A DNA stretch of 60,474 nucleotides from a virus, in the IMG/VR virus record IMGVR_UViG_3300008267_000327, positions 1 through 60,474 of that record; one strand, 5' to 3'. Positions within the stretch are counted from its first letter, which is position 1. The number at the start of each line of letters is the position of its first letter. The position numbers were made by a program, and so were the translations under genes. This document shows, in pieces, positions 28,702 through 37,893 of this stretch. The notes beneath the pieces were generated by a model. The model was not told the DNA's origin. It did no database searches and was given only the letters and a program-made list of their open reading frames with translations.

Positions 28702-28923
28702 ATGGGAATACAGGTAAATATCAATGGAATTACGGGTCAAAGTCCTTTCAACATATATATTTGTTTGACAGGTGGAACGCAATGTATTTTTATAGATAAA
28801 ACAGAAAATAATACATATCAATTTTTAATACCACCACCTTACGATACTTTATCATCATATATGTTAAAAATAATCGATGGAAATAATTCGATAATAACCG
28901 GACAAACAATAGTTACAGGATAA
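28702..28923 (+). CDS. small fibre-module protein
   Basis: A 73-residue protein opening with 'MGIQVNINGITGQSPFNIYI', the same module as at the N-termini encoded at 24090, 28923 and 32559. It ends after the module with no Thr-Pro tail. Its TAA shares the final A with the ATG of the next gene, which encodes a longer version. Probably a compact beta domain used as a connector or cap in the tail fibre complex. Function inferred from neighbours only. Confidence 0.68.
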   Translation: MGIQVNINGITGQSPFNIYICLTGGTQCIFIDKTENNTYQFLIPPPYDTLSSYMLKIIDGNNSIITGQTIVTG

Positions 28924-29570
28924 TGAGCCAATTAATAACCATATCAAATATAACCGCTAATACACCATTTGAAATTTATTATTGTGACTCAATGAGTGCT
29001 AATTGTATCTATGTCACATCGGCGTCTACAACACCAATAACCTTTTCAGTTCCTGATTCTGCATCAACGACCGATTTTATTATAAAAATAATAGATGTAG
29101 AAAATTGTGAGATAGGTAAAGAGGTTTATATAACGCCAACACCTACAAGTAGTTTGACTAGAACCCCTACACCAACTTTAACACAAACACCAACTTTAAC
29201 ACAAACAAATACTTCCACTCCAACCTATACACCCTCAAATACTTATACTCCATCTGTTACACCTACATTAACCAAAACACCAACAACAACACCTGTGATT
29301 TCCACACATCTCATAGGGAAAAATACATTTAATACGTCGATAGATGTTTGTAACGATTTAGTATCCCAAACAGAATATTATACTTACATATCAGAAGCAA
29401 ATATAGAACCAATAATTAGTGTTATTGTTTATAGTGCCAGTGCAAATGGTGTTCTATATAATCCTGTAATTGGTTATGGAAAATATGTAAAAATGAAATG
29501 GGGTAATGAATACTATGCTACGCAATTAAGTAATACAGGTCAAATAACTGATTTTGTGTTATGTGTTTAA
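28923..29570 (+). CDS. fibre-module protein with Thr/Pro linker and C-terminal domain
   Basis: A 215-residue protein with three parts: the recurrent N-terminal module ('MSQLITISNITANTPFEIYY', residues 1-70), a Thr/Pro/Ser linker (about 75-125), and a C-terminal domain of about 85 residues beginning 'THLIGKNTFNTSIDVCNDL'. It is translationally coupled to the preceding short paralogue. The design module-linker-head is what one expects for an exchangeable adhesin. The head has no recognised family. Confidence 0.72.
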   Translation: MSQLITISNITANTPFEIYYCDSMSANCIYVTSASTTPITFSVPDSASTTDFIIKIIDVENCEIGKEVYITPTPTSSLTRTPTPTLTQTPTLTQTNTSTPTYTPSNTYTPSVTPTLTKTPTTTPVISTHLIGKNTFNTSIDVCNDLVSQTEYYTYISEANIEPIISVIVYSASANGVLYNPVIGYGKYVKMKWGNEYYATQLSNTGQITDFVLCV

Positions 29571-29584
29571 AAAAAAAATAGAAA

Positions 29585-30709
29585 ATGAGTTGTCAAAACG
29601 TTAGTTTAATTTATTTAGGACCAGATTTTAATGGTGACCCGTGCACATATAACGGAACTTCAGCCGTGGACTATTACTACAACGGTTTTTTTAATATAGG
29701 AGAACAAATTTTTAACACTTTTCCGTGTTCACCTGAAGACGGGGTAAAAGACGGAATGTATATATATGGTGCAGGTGATAATAGAGTTTATATTGTTGTT
29801 GGTTTTTCAGGTGGTTTGGATGGTGTTATACAAGTTACAGGAACTTGTTACAGTTGTGCTATCGGATTAATAAAAAATAGTTCATTTTATTCTTATTATG
29901 ATTGTTGTGGTGAATATGTAGAAGGCACAGTTACCGACGTTAGTTCAATAACTGTAAATCTTGATATAACAAGACCATATACAAGAAATACTATAGTTGT
30001 TGTGCAACCCCCATCTAAAATTGAACCTATTTGTGCGACAGTCACACCAACCCCAACACCAACAAGAACCTTAACACCAACACCTAGTGTCACAGTTACT
30101 GCAACTGTTTCAAGAACACCAAGACCAACACCAACACCAACTCAAACACCGAGTAATGCGAAAATTGTCCCTGTTGTTGTTAACACTTGTGATTCAAATA
30201 CTTTATTCCCAATGGAGGTCGAGTGTTATACAATCAGTAACCCAACAACAAATTTAAGTTCTGATGGGGCAATAGGGATAAATATTCTTGGAGGACAAGG
30301 ACCATACAATGTTACATGGGCTTATGACGGTAGTAAAGGAACTACTTTATCTAATTTACCTCAAGGAAGTTATCCGGTCCAAGTGATAGATGCTTACGGT
30401 GATTTTAACCAAACAGTTATTTGTAAGTTAGGTTCAGATTTAACTTGTAGTCTCAGTGGAACTTGCACAGAGGTTCTTGGATGTGATTTGAATATAAGTA
30501 TATCGGTAAGAAATAGAACTTATAATAATAATGACGGTGCTTTATTTGTTACAATTCAAAACTCTTATAGTGTTCCGTCCATTTTATGGAGTCCCGGTGG
30601 ACAAACAACATCTTTTATTGATGGTTTACCAAAAGGTGTATACACGGTTACCGTCCAAGATACAAAAGTTCAGGGTTGTATAAAAACATTATCATACACA
30701 TTAAATTAA
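29585..30709 (+). CDS. adhesin with Thr/Pro linker and SprB-like repeats
   Basis: A 374-residue protein. Residues 1-150 form a cysteine-containing module ending near 'CYSCAIG'. Residues 150-195 are Thr/Pro-rich. The C-terminal 175 residues hold two SprB-like repeats, with 'LGGQGPYNVTWAYDGSKG' and 'GSYPVQVIDAYGD' in the first and 'SILWSPGGQTTSF' and 'GVYTVTVQD' in the second. It thus combines the repeat type of the 718-residue protein with the linker type of the 1074-residue adhesin. Likely a virion adhesin. Confidence 0.75.
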   Translation: MSCQNVSLIYLGPDFNGDPCTYNGTSAVDYYYNGFFNIGEQIFNTFPCSPEDGVKDGMYIYGAGDNRVYIVVGFSGGLDGVIQVTGTCYSCAIGLIKNSSFYSYYDCCGEYVEGTVTDVSSITVNLDITRPYTRNTIVVVQPPSKIEPICATVTPTPTPTRTLTPTPSVTVTATVSRTPRPTPTPTQTPSNAKIVPVVVNTCDSNTLFPMEVECYTISNPTTNLSSDGAIGINILGGQGPYNVTWAYDGSKGTTLSNLPQGSYPVQVIDAYGDFNQTVICKLGSDLTCSLSGTCTEVLGCDLNISISVRNRTYNNNDGALFVTIQNSYSVPSILWSPGGQTTSFIDGLPKGVYTVTVQDTKVQGCIKTLSYTLN

Positions 30710-30727
30710 TATAATAAAAATAATTGA

Positions 30728-32533
30728 ATGACTTATTTTGTTAAATTGACCGAAGGAAATTCATCAGGAAATTATAATATATACTATGATAGTATAACGC
30801 CTGGCACTTCAAACCTTATGACTTTAGTTGCAACAAATACGCCAGCAACTAACGTTACTTTGGGACAATTGTTACAAGGGGTTGAAGTAAGTTCGCCTGT
30901 GGTTCCTAATAAGGTTATTGTATATGGAATTGAGTGTGATGTGGCACTAAATTTAACTTTTACAAGTTCAACATTTGTAGTGATACCCCCAATATATTGT
31001 ATCACATATCTCACTGACACACAAAAAACATTACAACTCATACCTCAGACAACGTTGTATAACGGAGAAATACAGTGGGCGACAACTGATGGGACTAAAA
31101 ATCTGAGATGGAATCCATATTATAACGGAGGAAGAGGAAGATGGGAAATGATTGTGGATACGAATCTTATTCTTGTAAATGAACTTAAAACTAATGGACT
31201 ACCGGAAGGTAACTGGTTTTTTATTGGTTCTATTATTGGTAGTTCAGTTGACACCTTGAACAGAACTTTGGTTGTAAGTGAGGGAATTTGTGCACCCACA
31301 CAAACCTTCTCTTGTAGCCTTAAATCAACACCAAATAGTTGTTCAGGTTCAAAGACCTATGACGGAACTATAACTGTAACTGTTTTAGGTGGAACACCAC
31401 CGTATACATATGATAATGGTATATTAGAATCAACTTGGCCGGTTTTCAATTCCGTTGCACCGGGTGACTATATAATTGTAACAAAAGATTCGGAGGGTAA
31501 TGAAACAAGTTGCTCAACAACAGTTGGAGACGGAGATAAAAAAATAGATTTCACTGTTAGTCTGAACTATGTAACAAATGATGTATTCTCAAATTTTGAT
31601 ACTAAAACTAAGAGAACATCATTCGATTTATCAGTTCAACCCGCAATACCTGCGGGAACAACAATTACTGTAACTTTAAGTTTTACAGATATTAGAGCAG
31701 TGTCATCACCAGGGACAGGAACAGTTTCTAACACATTAGAAATTAGTAAAAATGGTGATGTAATTCCAATTACAAATATTGTAACGAGAGAAGTAAATAC
31801 ACCAAGAGATAATTGTAGTAACTATAATACTATCGAATCAATAGTATTGAGAGATGTAACATTTACACTCACAAGTGGAGATGTTTTGGAAGGGTCCATA
31901 ACTTCAACAGTTAATCTTACATCACCACAAGTTGATGTAACGAGCAATTGTGCGACAGAATTAAAAAATAATTTTTATATACAAAAATTGACTTTGACAA
32001 GTAATTGTAAATGTTGCACTGTAACCTCCGCAGAAGCGACGCCACTTCAAATTATGGATAATACAATTACCGCAACAGTAAAATCTAATCCGGGTGCGGT
32101 TCCAATCCAACTTGCATACAGTCAAGCGGATTGTGATACTGCATGTGAGGCAACAATTGCAACATATTACACTTCATGTTTTACTTTAGCACCTAATTGT
32201 GAATTGTTTACAGACACAACATTAACAACAAAAGCACCCATAGGATATTATTCTGATTATACTTATTGTCATTATTTCAATGGTGATGTTATTGTTGATA
32301 CGAGAACGTGTTCTTTTGGACCACCTACAGATACTATAAAATATTATAAAGCGGATGTGTTCAGATGTTCACCATTTAATTGCACGGTTCCTATCGATAA
32401 TATTATAGTCTCTGTAGACCCCAACTACACTTTGATTGCGAACTCATACTACAGAGATGTCGAATATTCGGATTTTGTATATGAAATTACACAAACAAGA
32501 GGTGTTACAGGACCTGCAACAAGAAATCTTTAG
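30728..32533 (+). CDS. modular tail adhesin with SprB-like repeat and Cys module
   Basis: A 601-residue protein. A SprB-like repeat is visible around residues 200-265 ('VLGGTPPYTYDNG' then 'APGDYIIVTKDSEGNETSC'). At about residues 460-540 there is a copy of the cysteine module of the 1074-residue adhesin: 'CDTACEATIATYYTSC', 'LFTDTTLTTKAPIGYYSDY', then a terminal 'DTRTC'. The N-terminal 190 residues are not recognised. It lies between other adhesin genes with no signal peptide. Together these features indicate a mosaic fibre protein produced by domain exchange. Confidence 0.75.
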   Translation: MTYFVKLTEGNSSGNYNIYYDSITPGTSNLMTLVATNTPATNVTLGQLLQGVEVSSPVVPNKVIVYGIECDVALNLTFTSSTFVVIPPIYCITYLTDTQKTLQLIPQTTLYNGEIQWATTDGTKNLRWNPYYNGGRGRWEMIVDTNLILVNELKTNGLPEGNWFFIGSIIGSSVDTLNRTLVVSEGICAPTQTFSCSLKSTPNSCSGSKTYDGTITVTVLGGTPPYTYDNGILESTWPVFNSVAPGDYIIVTKDSEGNETSCSTTVGDGDKKIDFTVSLNYVTNDVFSNFDTKTKRTSFDLSVQPAIPAGTTITVTLSFTDIRAVSSPGTGTVSNTLEISKNGDVIPITNIVTREVNTPRDNCSNYNTIESIVLRDVTFTLTSGDVLEGSITSTVNLTSPQVDVTSNCATELKNNFYIQKLTLTSNCKCCTVTSAEATPLQIMDNTITATVKSNPGAVPIQLAYSQADCDTACEATIATYYTSCFTLAPNCELFTDTTLTTKAPIGYYSDYTYCHYFNGDVIVDTRTCSFGPPTDTIKYYKADVFRCSPFNCTVPIDNIIVSVDPNYTLIANSYYRDVEYSDFVYEITQTRGVTGPATRNL

Positions 32534-32558
32534 CATAACACCACCATAATTGAAATAT

Positions 32559-33362
32559 ATGTCATCAATAATCAGAATAAATAACATAAATGGAACTCCA
32601 CCCTACGTAGTGTATGTATGTGACTTTTATGAAAATAATTGTCAGTATATTACAACCCTTAGTGGTGCTGTCACACCTCCGATTGATATAGTATTGACCA
32701 GTGGTTTTACAAGTGTTCCAATTGTGTTGATAAAAATTATTGATAACACCGGATGTGTAACGAAACATACACAAATTTGTGCTGATTTTCCTTCACCAAC
32801 ACCTACTGTTACAACAACACCAACTCAAACACCAACCTTTACACCAACTAACACTATTACACCTACACTAACACCATCCATAACACCTACAAATACAGAA
32901 ACACCAACTCAAACACCGACAGTATCGCCATCATCTCCTGGTTGTTGGTTGTATCAAGTATCAACAACAGAGGCGTTATTACAAGATTTCAGTTTCTTTG
33001 ATTGCGCTGGAAGTCTAAATAGCGGCTCTGTTGATAATACTTCACCTATTTATTTTTGTGCACAATATGGTTCTCCTTCCACAATTGGAAATGTGAATTT
33101 CACTTTGAGTGGGGATTGTCCTACTTACTACGTATACTCCTATGGTTATGATTTATCAAGTTGTCCTTGTGGTACACTAGTCACTAATTCATATTATAGT
33201 TATGATAATCCACTGACAGTTGGTTCCGTATTATATACAAGTATTTTTGGTGGGGCGTTGAACTATTTTGCCCCTGATGGTTATTACGCGGCGGAAATCG
33301 GGGACTGTATTGCAATTAGTGGAGGTGTTGGGGTAATTTCGAGTATAACTCCATGCCCATAA
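32559..33362 (+). CDS. fibre-module protein with Thr/Pro linker and Cys-rich head
   Basis: A 267-residue protein from ATG 32559; a TTG three codons earlier is possible, but the ATG aligns with the paralogues. N-terminal module 'MSSIIRINNINGTPPYVVYV' (1-75), a Thr/Pro linker (about 80-130), and a cysteine-rich head ending in 'YFAPDGYYAAEIGDC' and 'SSITPC'. That end is a third copy of the GYY module. Last gene of the adhesin run before the promoter at 33424. Likely an adhesin subunit. Confidence 0.72.
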   Translation: MSSIIRINNINGTPPYVVYVCDFYENNCQYITTLSGAVTPPIDIVLTSGFTSVPIVLIKIIDNTGCVTKHTQICADFPSPTPTVTTTPTQTPTFTPTNTITPTLTPSITPTNTETPTQTPTVSPSSPGCWLYQVSTTEALLQDFSFFDCAGSLNSGSVDNTSPIYFCAQYGSPSTIGNVNFTLSGDCPTYYVYSYGYDLSSCPCGTLVTNSYYSYDNPLTVGSVLYTSIFGGALNYFAPDGYYAAEIGDCIAISGGVGVISSITPCP

Positions 33363-33423
33363 AATAAAATAAATTTAATAAATCAAAAATAACAATTTGT
33401 AAAAAATCTTTTAAATAAAAAAC

Positions 33424-33431
33424 TATTTATA
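33424..33431 (+). promoter_or_regulatory. TATTTATA late-promoter-like element, 3 nt before ATG
   Basis: TATTTATA is followed by TTT and ATG 33435, so a transcript from here would be essentially leaderless. The preceding 70 nt is pure AT-rich spacer. Confidence 0.5.
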
Positions 33432-33434
33432 TTT

Positions 33435-35526
33435 ATGTCTTACATTATTAAAAATACTTCAGGATTAGTTAACACAAGAGTGACCGACGTTGGAAGAAGA
33501 AGATTATCACAAGGAAGATTTGACATTGCTTACTTCCAAATTGGTGATAGTGAAGTTAATTATCAATTAATTGACACCAACAGAATTGTAAACAACAACA
33601 TTCTAACTCCGGCATTCAACTCACAAAATGATGTTGGAACCCCACAATCTAATAAACAAAATGTCAAATATCCGTATTATGTAAATGGAGGTAATGGAAA
33701 TACTTATGGTATTCCATACATGGAAAGTAATGTGGATTCCGTTTACAACTCTGCGGGTTCTAAAGGTTTTTTTAGTTCGACAACATACAACTTGTGCACA
33801 AACACCTAATTCACCGCAAGTAAATGATTTTGTTACATTATATTTAGATGGTATTGGTGATTGTCAAAATATCTCACCATCACCTATTCTTACATATAAA
33901 ATACAATCTATTACAACCGCAGGTTCTAATTACACTATTACATTAGACAGAAATGTTCCTGATTATTCAAATTTAGGTTTAAGTGGTGATTTCGCTAAAG
34001 CACATGTTTACCCGTCGGGAATGACACAATTATATGATACTATTACACCACAACCGTTTTGGCAGACAGATACTTTGAATTTTGAATCTCCATGTGATGT
34101 AATTAACCGTGAAAATACTTTGATTTGGAATATGAACATCCCTTGGACTGAAAGTCCTGCAGGTTTATTCAGTAATGTGTCAGAATCATATAAAGAATAC
34201 AATTCGTCAACATACATAGGAACTAAAGAACTTTTGGGGTATAATGAAAACTCAGGACAAACAGATACAGGAGAAGTGTTTTATTACAACTCTTTTGATG
34301 AAAAGATAAATTTATCACCAAGTGACCAAAAGGCGATTGCTATTATACATTATACAAACCAAGATATTGATTTTGTTTACGGGGAAAAATTTGCAACACA
34401 ACCTTTTGACCCAACCGACCCCACTAATACAACAGGATTGGCTAGAAACTTTATGTTAAGTTTACCAACTGTTATGTGGCACAAAACAACAGGAACAACA
34501 ATAGGGTTGAATTTGTTTATTGACCCACCTAACAGGAGTGACTTATTTGATGCAGGTCCATATTATATCAAATCAAAAGTTAATGATGATATGAATGACC
34601 CAGGAATTAGATATTATCATTTATGGGATGATAATGCGGATGAAAAAAATCAACTTAATAGAGTTGGTAAAGTGTTTCCGGACCAACAAATCATTATTAT
34701 AGATGATGAGGAATTGGTTGCTGCGATGTCTTATAAAGCCAATCGAAATTGGACTCTCCCGGCACCAAAACTTTCTTTGATAACACCAAATACTTGTTTT
34801 ACAAACAACCAAGTTGCGGAAGGTATTATGTCTTTACCAAATGAAAGAATGTGGGTTACTTACAGATTTGATTCTGATTATTTCACAGAATCACTTCATT
34901 GTAATTATTATTCATATATAGATGGACCAAGTAGTGCTTGCACACCAACAACACAAAATGTTGCGGTGAGATTTGGTTCTGAATTTCCATTTTTAGCTGA
35001 TGGCTCTTTGAGTGGTTTTTCTGCTAATGGTATGAAAATTTTATGTCAAAAAGTAATTGGTGGAGGTAGACCTAACCCAACACAATGGAAAATGATAGAT
35101 GTGACCAATCAACTCACATCAACCATGAGTAATGGATATATTACACTACAAGGTCTGACAGGAAGAACATTTGAGATTTCTTTGAGTGGATATAATAATG
35201 CAACATCTTATAATCTAAATAACTACATAACATTACCTGCTGCGAATGGACAATCTGATGTAATGAATTTTGGGGAAGAATATTATTTCTATGGTAATCT
35301 TCAAACAGATATCACAGCAACAATTTATCAGATGAGATATCTTGTCACACTAAATAGAAATCAATTCACGAACACTTCTAATCCTACATGGACTTCGGGA
35401 ACTACTTCATTTATTAATGAAATTGGACTTTATAATCAAGAAAAAGAGCTTATGATTGTATCTAAATTGCAATCACCACAAATTAGACAGGGGATTCAGC
35501 AATTTGTTGTTAAGCTAGATTTTTAA
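33435..35526 (+). CDS. baseplate/tail fibre protein split by a +1 frame change
   Basis: The first frame (33435-33809, 124 aa) opens with 'VNTRVTDVGRRRLSQGRFDI' and 'YFQIGDSEVNY', resembling the TD.GR..la.G...i...iGDSE start of tail-fibre and baseplate attachment proteins. It stops at TAA 33807-33809. The frame one nucleotide on continues without a break to 35526 and clearly carries the rest ('NSPQVNDFVTLYLDGIGDCQ' onward, about 570 aa). Candidate shift sites are the T7 run near 33768-33774 or the CACCTAAT around the stop. The protein reads naturally if the shift is near the stop. It is either a sequencing or assembly indel, a real mutation, or a programmed +1 shift. The full product would be about 695 residues. 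Confidence 0.75.
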
Positions 35527-35529
35527 CAT

Positions 35530-36126
35530 ATGAAAAAAAACATATCAAAAGATTCACCCAAAATACTTGGGTTGGATGTATCGACAAAGACAACAGGTAT
35601 TTGCCTGTTCGATATTGAATCAAAAGAATTATTGGAGCTAACACACATATCTCCAAAGGTTAAAACTGAAAGTAAAATTGAAGAATTATTGCTCAAAGCG
35701 GCAGTTTTCAGAGAAAAAATACAAACTTATGTTGGGTTAGGAATAACTACAGTTGTTATCGAAGAACCACTCCTTAACTCAAACAATGTCTATACAGTAG
35801 GAACACTAATGCGTTATAATACTTTAATTTGTAAAGAAGTTTATGATGTATTGGGAATCGTTCCTGAATTTATCACCACATATAACTCCCGGAAATTCGC
35901 ATTTCCTCATCTTGTTAAACAGAATGACAAAGGTAAATTTGTCCTGTTTGGAGGATATCCAAAAGATATCGACAAAAAAGTAATTATTTGGGAACTCGTT
36001 GCAAAAAGAGAACCACAAATTCAATGGTTATATACAAAAAATAATACATTGAAAAAAGAAAATTATGATATGTCTGATAGCTACGCCTGTGCTCTTGGTT
36101 ATTTGAAGTCGAAAGAAATTTGGTAA
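35530..36126 (+). CDS. RuvC-like Holliday junction resolvase (RNase H fold)
   Basis: A 198-residue nuclease of the RuvC-like superfamily. Seen: strand and first acidic residue in 'KILGLDVSTKTTGICLFD' (D16), second in 'TTVVIEEPLL' near residue 78, and the final pair in 'YDMSDSYACALGYL' near residue 183. This order D-E-D/D is the RuvC catalytic tetrad. It would resolve branched DNA before packaging or in recombination, acting in place of an endonuclease VII resolvase. It starts 3 nt after the tail gene. The 3' end contains the -33 box of the next gene's promoter. Confidence 0.82.
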   Translation: MKKNISKDSPKILGLDVSTKTTGICLFDIESKELLELTHISPKVKTESKIEELLLKAAVFREKIQTYVGLGITTVVIEEPLLNSNNVYTVGTLMRYNTLICKEVYDVLGIVPEFITTYNSRKFAFPHLVKQNDKGKFVLFGGYPKDIDKKVIIWELVAKREPQIQWLYTKNNTLKKENYDMSDSYACALGYLKSKEIW

Positions 36127-36150
36127 TGTAAATCTCGTTTCATATCTTTG
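36119..36150 (+). promoter_or_regulatory. Bacteroidota-type promoter TTTG-N20-TATCTTTG
   Basis: TTTG at 36119-36122, 20-nt spacer, TATCTTTG at 36143-36150. The box ends 4 nt before ATG 36155, so the mRNA is predicted to be leaderless or nearly so. Confidence 0.75.
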
Positions 36151-36154
36151 TGGT

Positions 36155-36496
36155 ATGAAAGAATTAATTGATAAGTATAAAGAAGCTAAAGAGTATGCCG
36201 ATACTCTTTATAATCAGATATTAGATACCCCCGATGGGTTTTTATATGTAACTTGTCTGCGATGTTACGGTTCTATACGTTGGGAAACCCACCTAAATGA
36301 GTTTGTAACCCAAGACCTCTGTAATGAGTATTACGGAGACAACGGTATTGTTGAGGTTTATACAAATAACCCAAATAACAGTATCGAATCATATTGGGGT
36401 GTTAAGGTTATGACTGAAGAGGAAATTATTAATATGTCAAAAGAAAACATATCAATGACTAGTGCAATAACTAGTTGGATTACAAAAGGACTTTAA
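36155..36496 (+). CDS. hypothetical small acidic protein
   Basis: A 113-residue protein of unknown function. It opens with a charged helix 'MKELIDKYKEAKEYADTLYN', then has 'YVTCLRCYGSIRWETH' with one CxxC pair. It is preceded by a strong host-type promoter whose -7 box lies 4 nt before the ATG, suggesting early, independent expression, as is usual for small takeover or accessory proteins. No membrane segment. Confidence 0.72.
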   Translation: MKELIDKYKEAKEYADTLYNQILDTPDGFLYVTCLRCYGSIRWETHLNEFVTQDLCNEYYGDNGIVEVYTNNPNNSIESYWGVKVMTEEEIINMSKENISMTSAITSWITKGL

Positions 36497-36502
36497 AATA
36501 AA

Positions 36503-36534
36503 TTTGGCAGTTTCAGAACTATTATATACCTTTA
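36503..36534 (+). promoter_or_regulatory. Bacteroidota-type promoter TTTG-N20-TACCTTTA
   Basis: TTTG at 36503-36506, 20-nt spacer, TACCTTTA at 36527-36534, then CATT and ATG 36539. The stretch TTTGG(C/T)AGTTTCAGAA after the -33 box is shared with the promoter at 42127. Confidence 0.75.
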
Positions 36535-36538
36535 CATT

Positions 36539-37000
36539 ATGAAACAACTACCATACATCCAAACATCTACCGCAATCATCGGTTATTCAGAGTCATTAAT
36601 TGCTAAAAACGAAAGTAACGACTGTTTTGTCAGGGCGGTTGCTTCGTCTTTTGACTGTCCTTATGACACCGCCCACGCATGGGTAAAAGAAAAATTTAAC
36701 AGAGAAGACAGAAAGGGAACAAAATGGGCCGTATGTAAAATGGCAACTATGTCATCTCACGGACAAACTTTTAACGAAAAATCAATAAAGGTTGTCAGTA
36801 ATCTATTAACAATAGATTCGAAGAAGAATAGGGTTAAAAGAACCACTCTTAATCAATTCATTAAAAAGTATCCAACAGGGACTTATATCTTGATTGTTAG
36901 GGGACATGCGTTTACATTAAAAGATGGTTCGGTCATTGGAAATACTAGTGATGCTAAATCACTCAAAAAAATTGTTCATGACGCTTTTGAAATAAAATAA
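36539..37000 (+). CDS. putative papain-like (C39/C1-fold) cysteine peptidase-like protein
   Basis: A 153-residue protein with 'ESNDCFVRAVASSFDCPYD' near residues 25-43 and 'ILIVRGHAFTLKDGSVIGN' near 116-134. The pattern NDC-x-x-RA followed much later by a GHA strand and an Asn/Asp is typical of small papain-fold proteins found in phages (catalytic Cys, His, Asn). Whether it is an active protease, a deubiquitinase-like enzyme or an inactive homologue cannot be told. It has its own host-type promoter, and its stop overlaps the primase start by one base. Confidence 0.6.
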   Translation: MKQLPYIQTSTAIIGYSESLIAKNESNDCFVRAVASSFDCPYDTAHAWVKEKFNREDRKGTKWAVCKMATMSSHGQTFNEKSIKVVSNLLTIDSKKNRVKRTTLNQFIKKYPTGTYILIVRGHAFTLKDGSVIGNTSDAKSLKKIVHDAFEIK

Positions 37001-37893
37001 TGATGCAAGAAGAAACTCAAATTGTATTAGAACTTATCGAGGAAGTTCTCGGGGAACCAAAAAAGTCCTATGAAAGCAAACTGCAATTCGGATACAACTG
37101 TTGTGAGTGTGATGAAGGTAGAGGTAAAGGTAATTTAGAAATAAACTTGGAGAAACACGTTTATCATTGTTGGTCCTGTGGAATATCAGGACCACTTGGT
37201 AAATTATTTGATGAATATGGTAATAAGAAGTTAAAGAAAACTTATCTACTAATCCGACCCGACGAGTTCAAAATACAGGAGAAGAAAAAAAATCAACTTA
37301 AACCACCATCCGGGTTTGTTAAAGTCACCGAGGCAACACCTGTTTATCCACCACATAAAGAGGCGTTCAATTATCTTAAAAGTAGGGGAATAACTGATGA
37401 GATTTGTGAGAAGTATAATATTGGTTTAACAACCACCGGTGATTATCAGGGAAGGATTATTATACCATCATATAACAATGAGGGGGAACTAAATTACTTT
37501 ATTGCGAGGTCTTGGAACCCAAAAGCCCGAATGAAGTATAAGAACCCACCTTGTGAGAAAGACCAGATTATCTTCAACGAGAACCGGATAGATTGGGAAC
37601 AGGATATATTCTTATGTGAGGGGGTGTTTGATTCCATATTCTTACCAAACTCAATACCGATGCTTGGTAAGTTTATGTCTGATTTATTGTTTACAACTTT
37701 ATACGAGAAAGCAAAAGGTAATATCACTATATGTCTCGACAGTGATGCTTGGGAGAACAGTTTATCATTATATCACACCTTAAATGGTGGGGTATTATAC
37801 AATAGAATTAAGTTAATCAAATTACCCGGAGATAGTGATATTGCTGATTTGAGGGGAGAAATTAAAGAAGAATATTATTTTAACATTTTATGA
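37000..37893 (+). CDS. DNA primase, DnaG/T4 gp61-like
   Basis: A 297-residue primase that would lay RNA primers for the helicase encoded at 1523. Seen: an N-terminal zinc-binding domain, 'YNCCECDEG' (C34-C37) and 'HVYHCWSCG' (C57/C60); a short linker; and a TOPRIM fold with the acidic motif 'LCEGVFDSI' (E206) and 'CLDSDAW' (D246/D248). Length is somewhat below T4 gp61 (342). Two adjacent ATG codons at 37000 and 37003 are possible starts. It overlaps the next gene by 4 nt (ATGA). Confidence 0.9.
   Translation: MMQEETQIVLELIEEVLGEPKKSYESKLQFGYNCCECDEGRGKGNLEINLEKHVYHCWSCGISGPLGKLFDEYGNKKLKKTYLLIRPDEFKIQEKKKNQLKPPSGFVKVTEATPVYPPHKEAFNYLKSRGITDEICEKYNIGLTTTGDYQGRIIIPSYNNEGELNYFIARSWNPKARMKYKNPPCEKDQIIFNENRIDWEQDIFLCEGVFDSIFLPNSIPMLGKFMSDLLFTTLYEKAKGNITICLDSDAWENSLSLYHTLNGGVLYNRIKLIKLPGDSDIADLRGEIKEEYYFNIL

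Noticed and set aside
24900-33000. CRISPR-like array from regular short repeats
   Set aside because: The repeats are protein-coding Thr-Pro codons without fixed repeat/spacer structure. No cas genes are visible.
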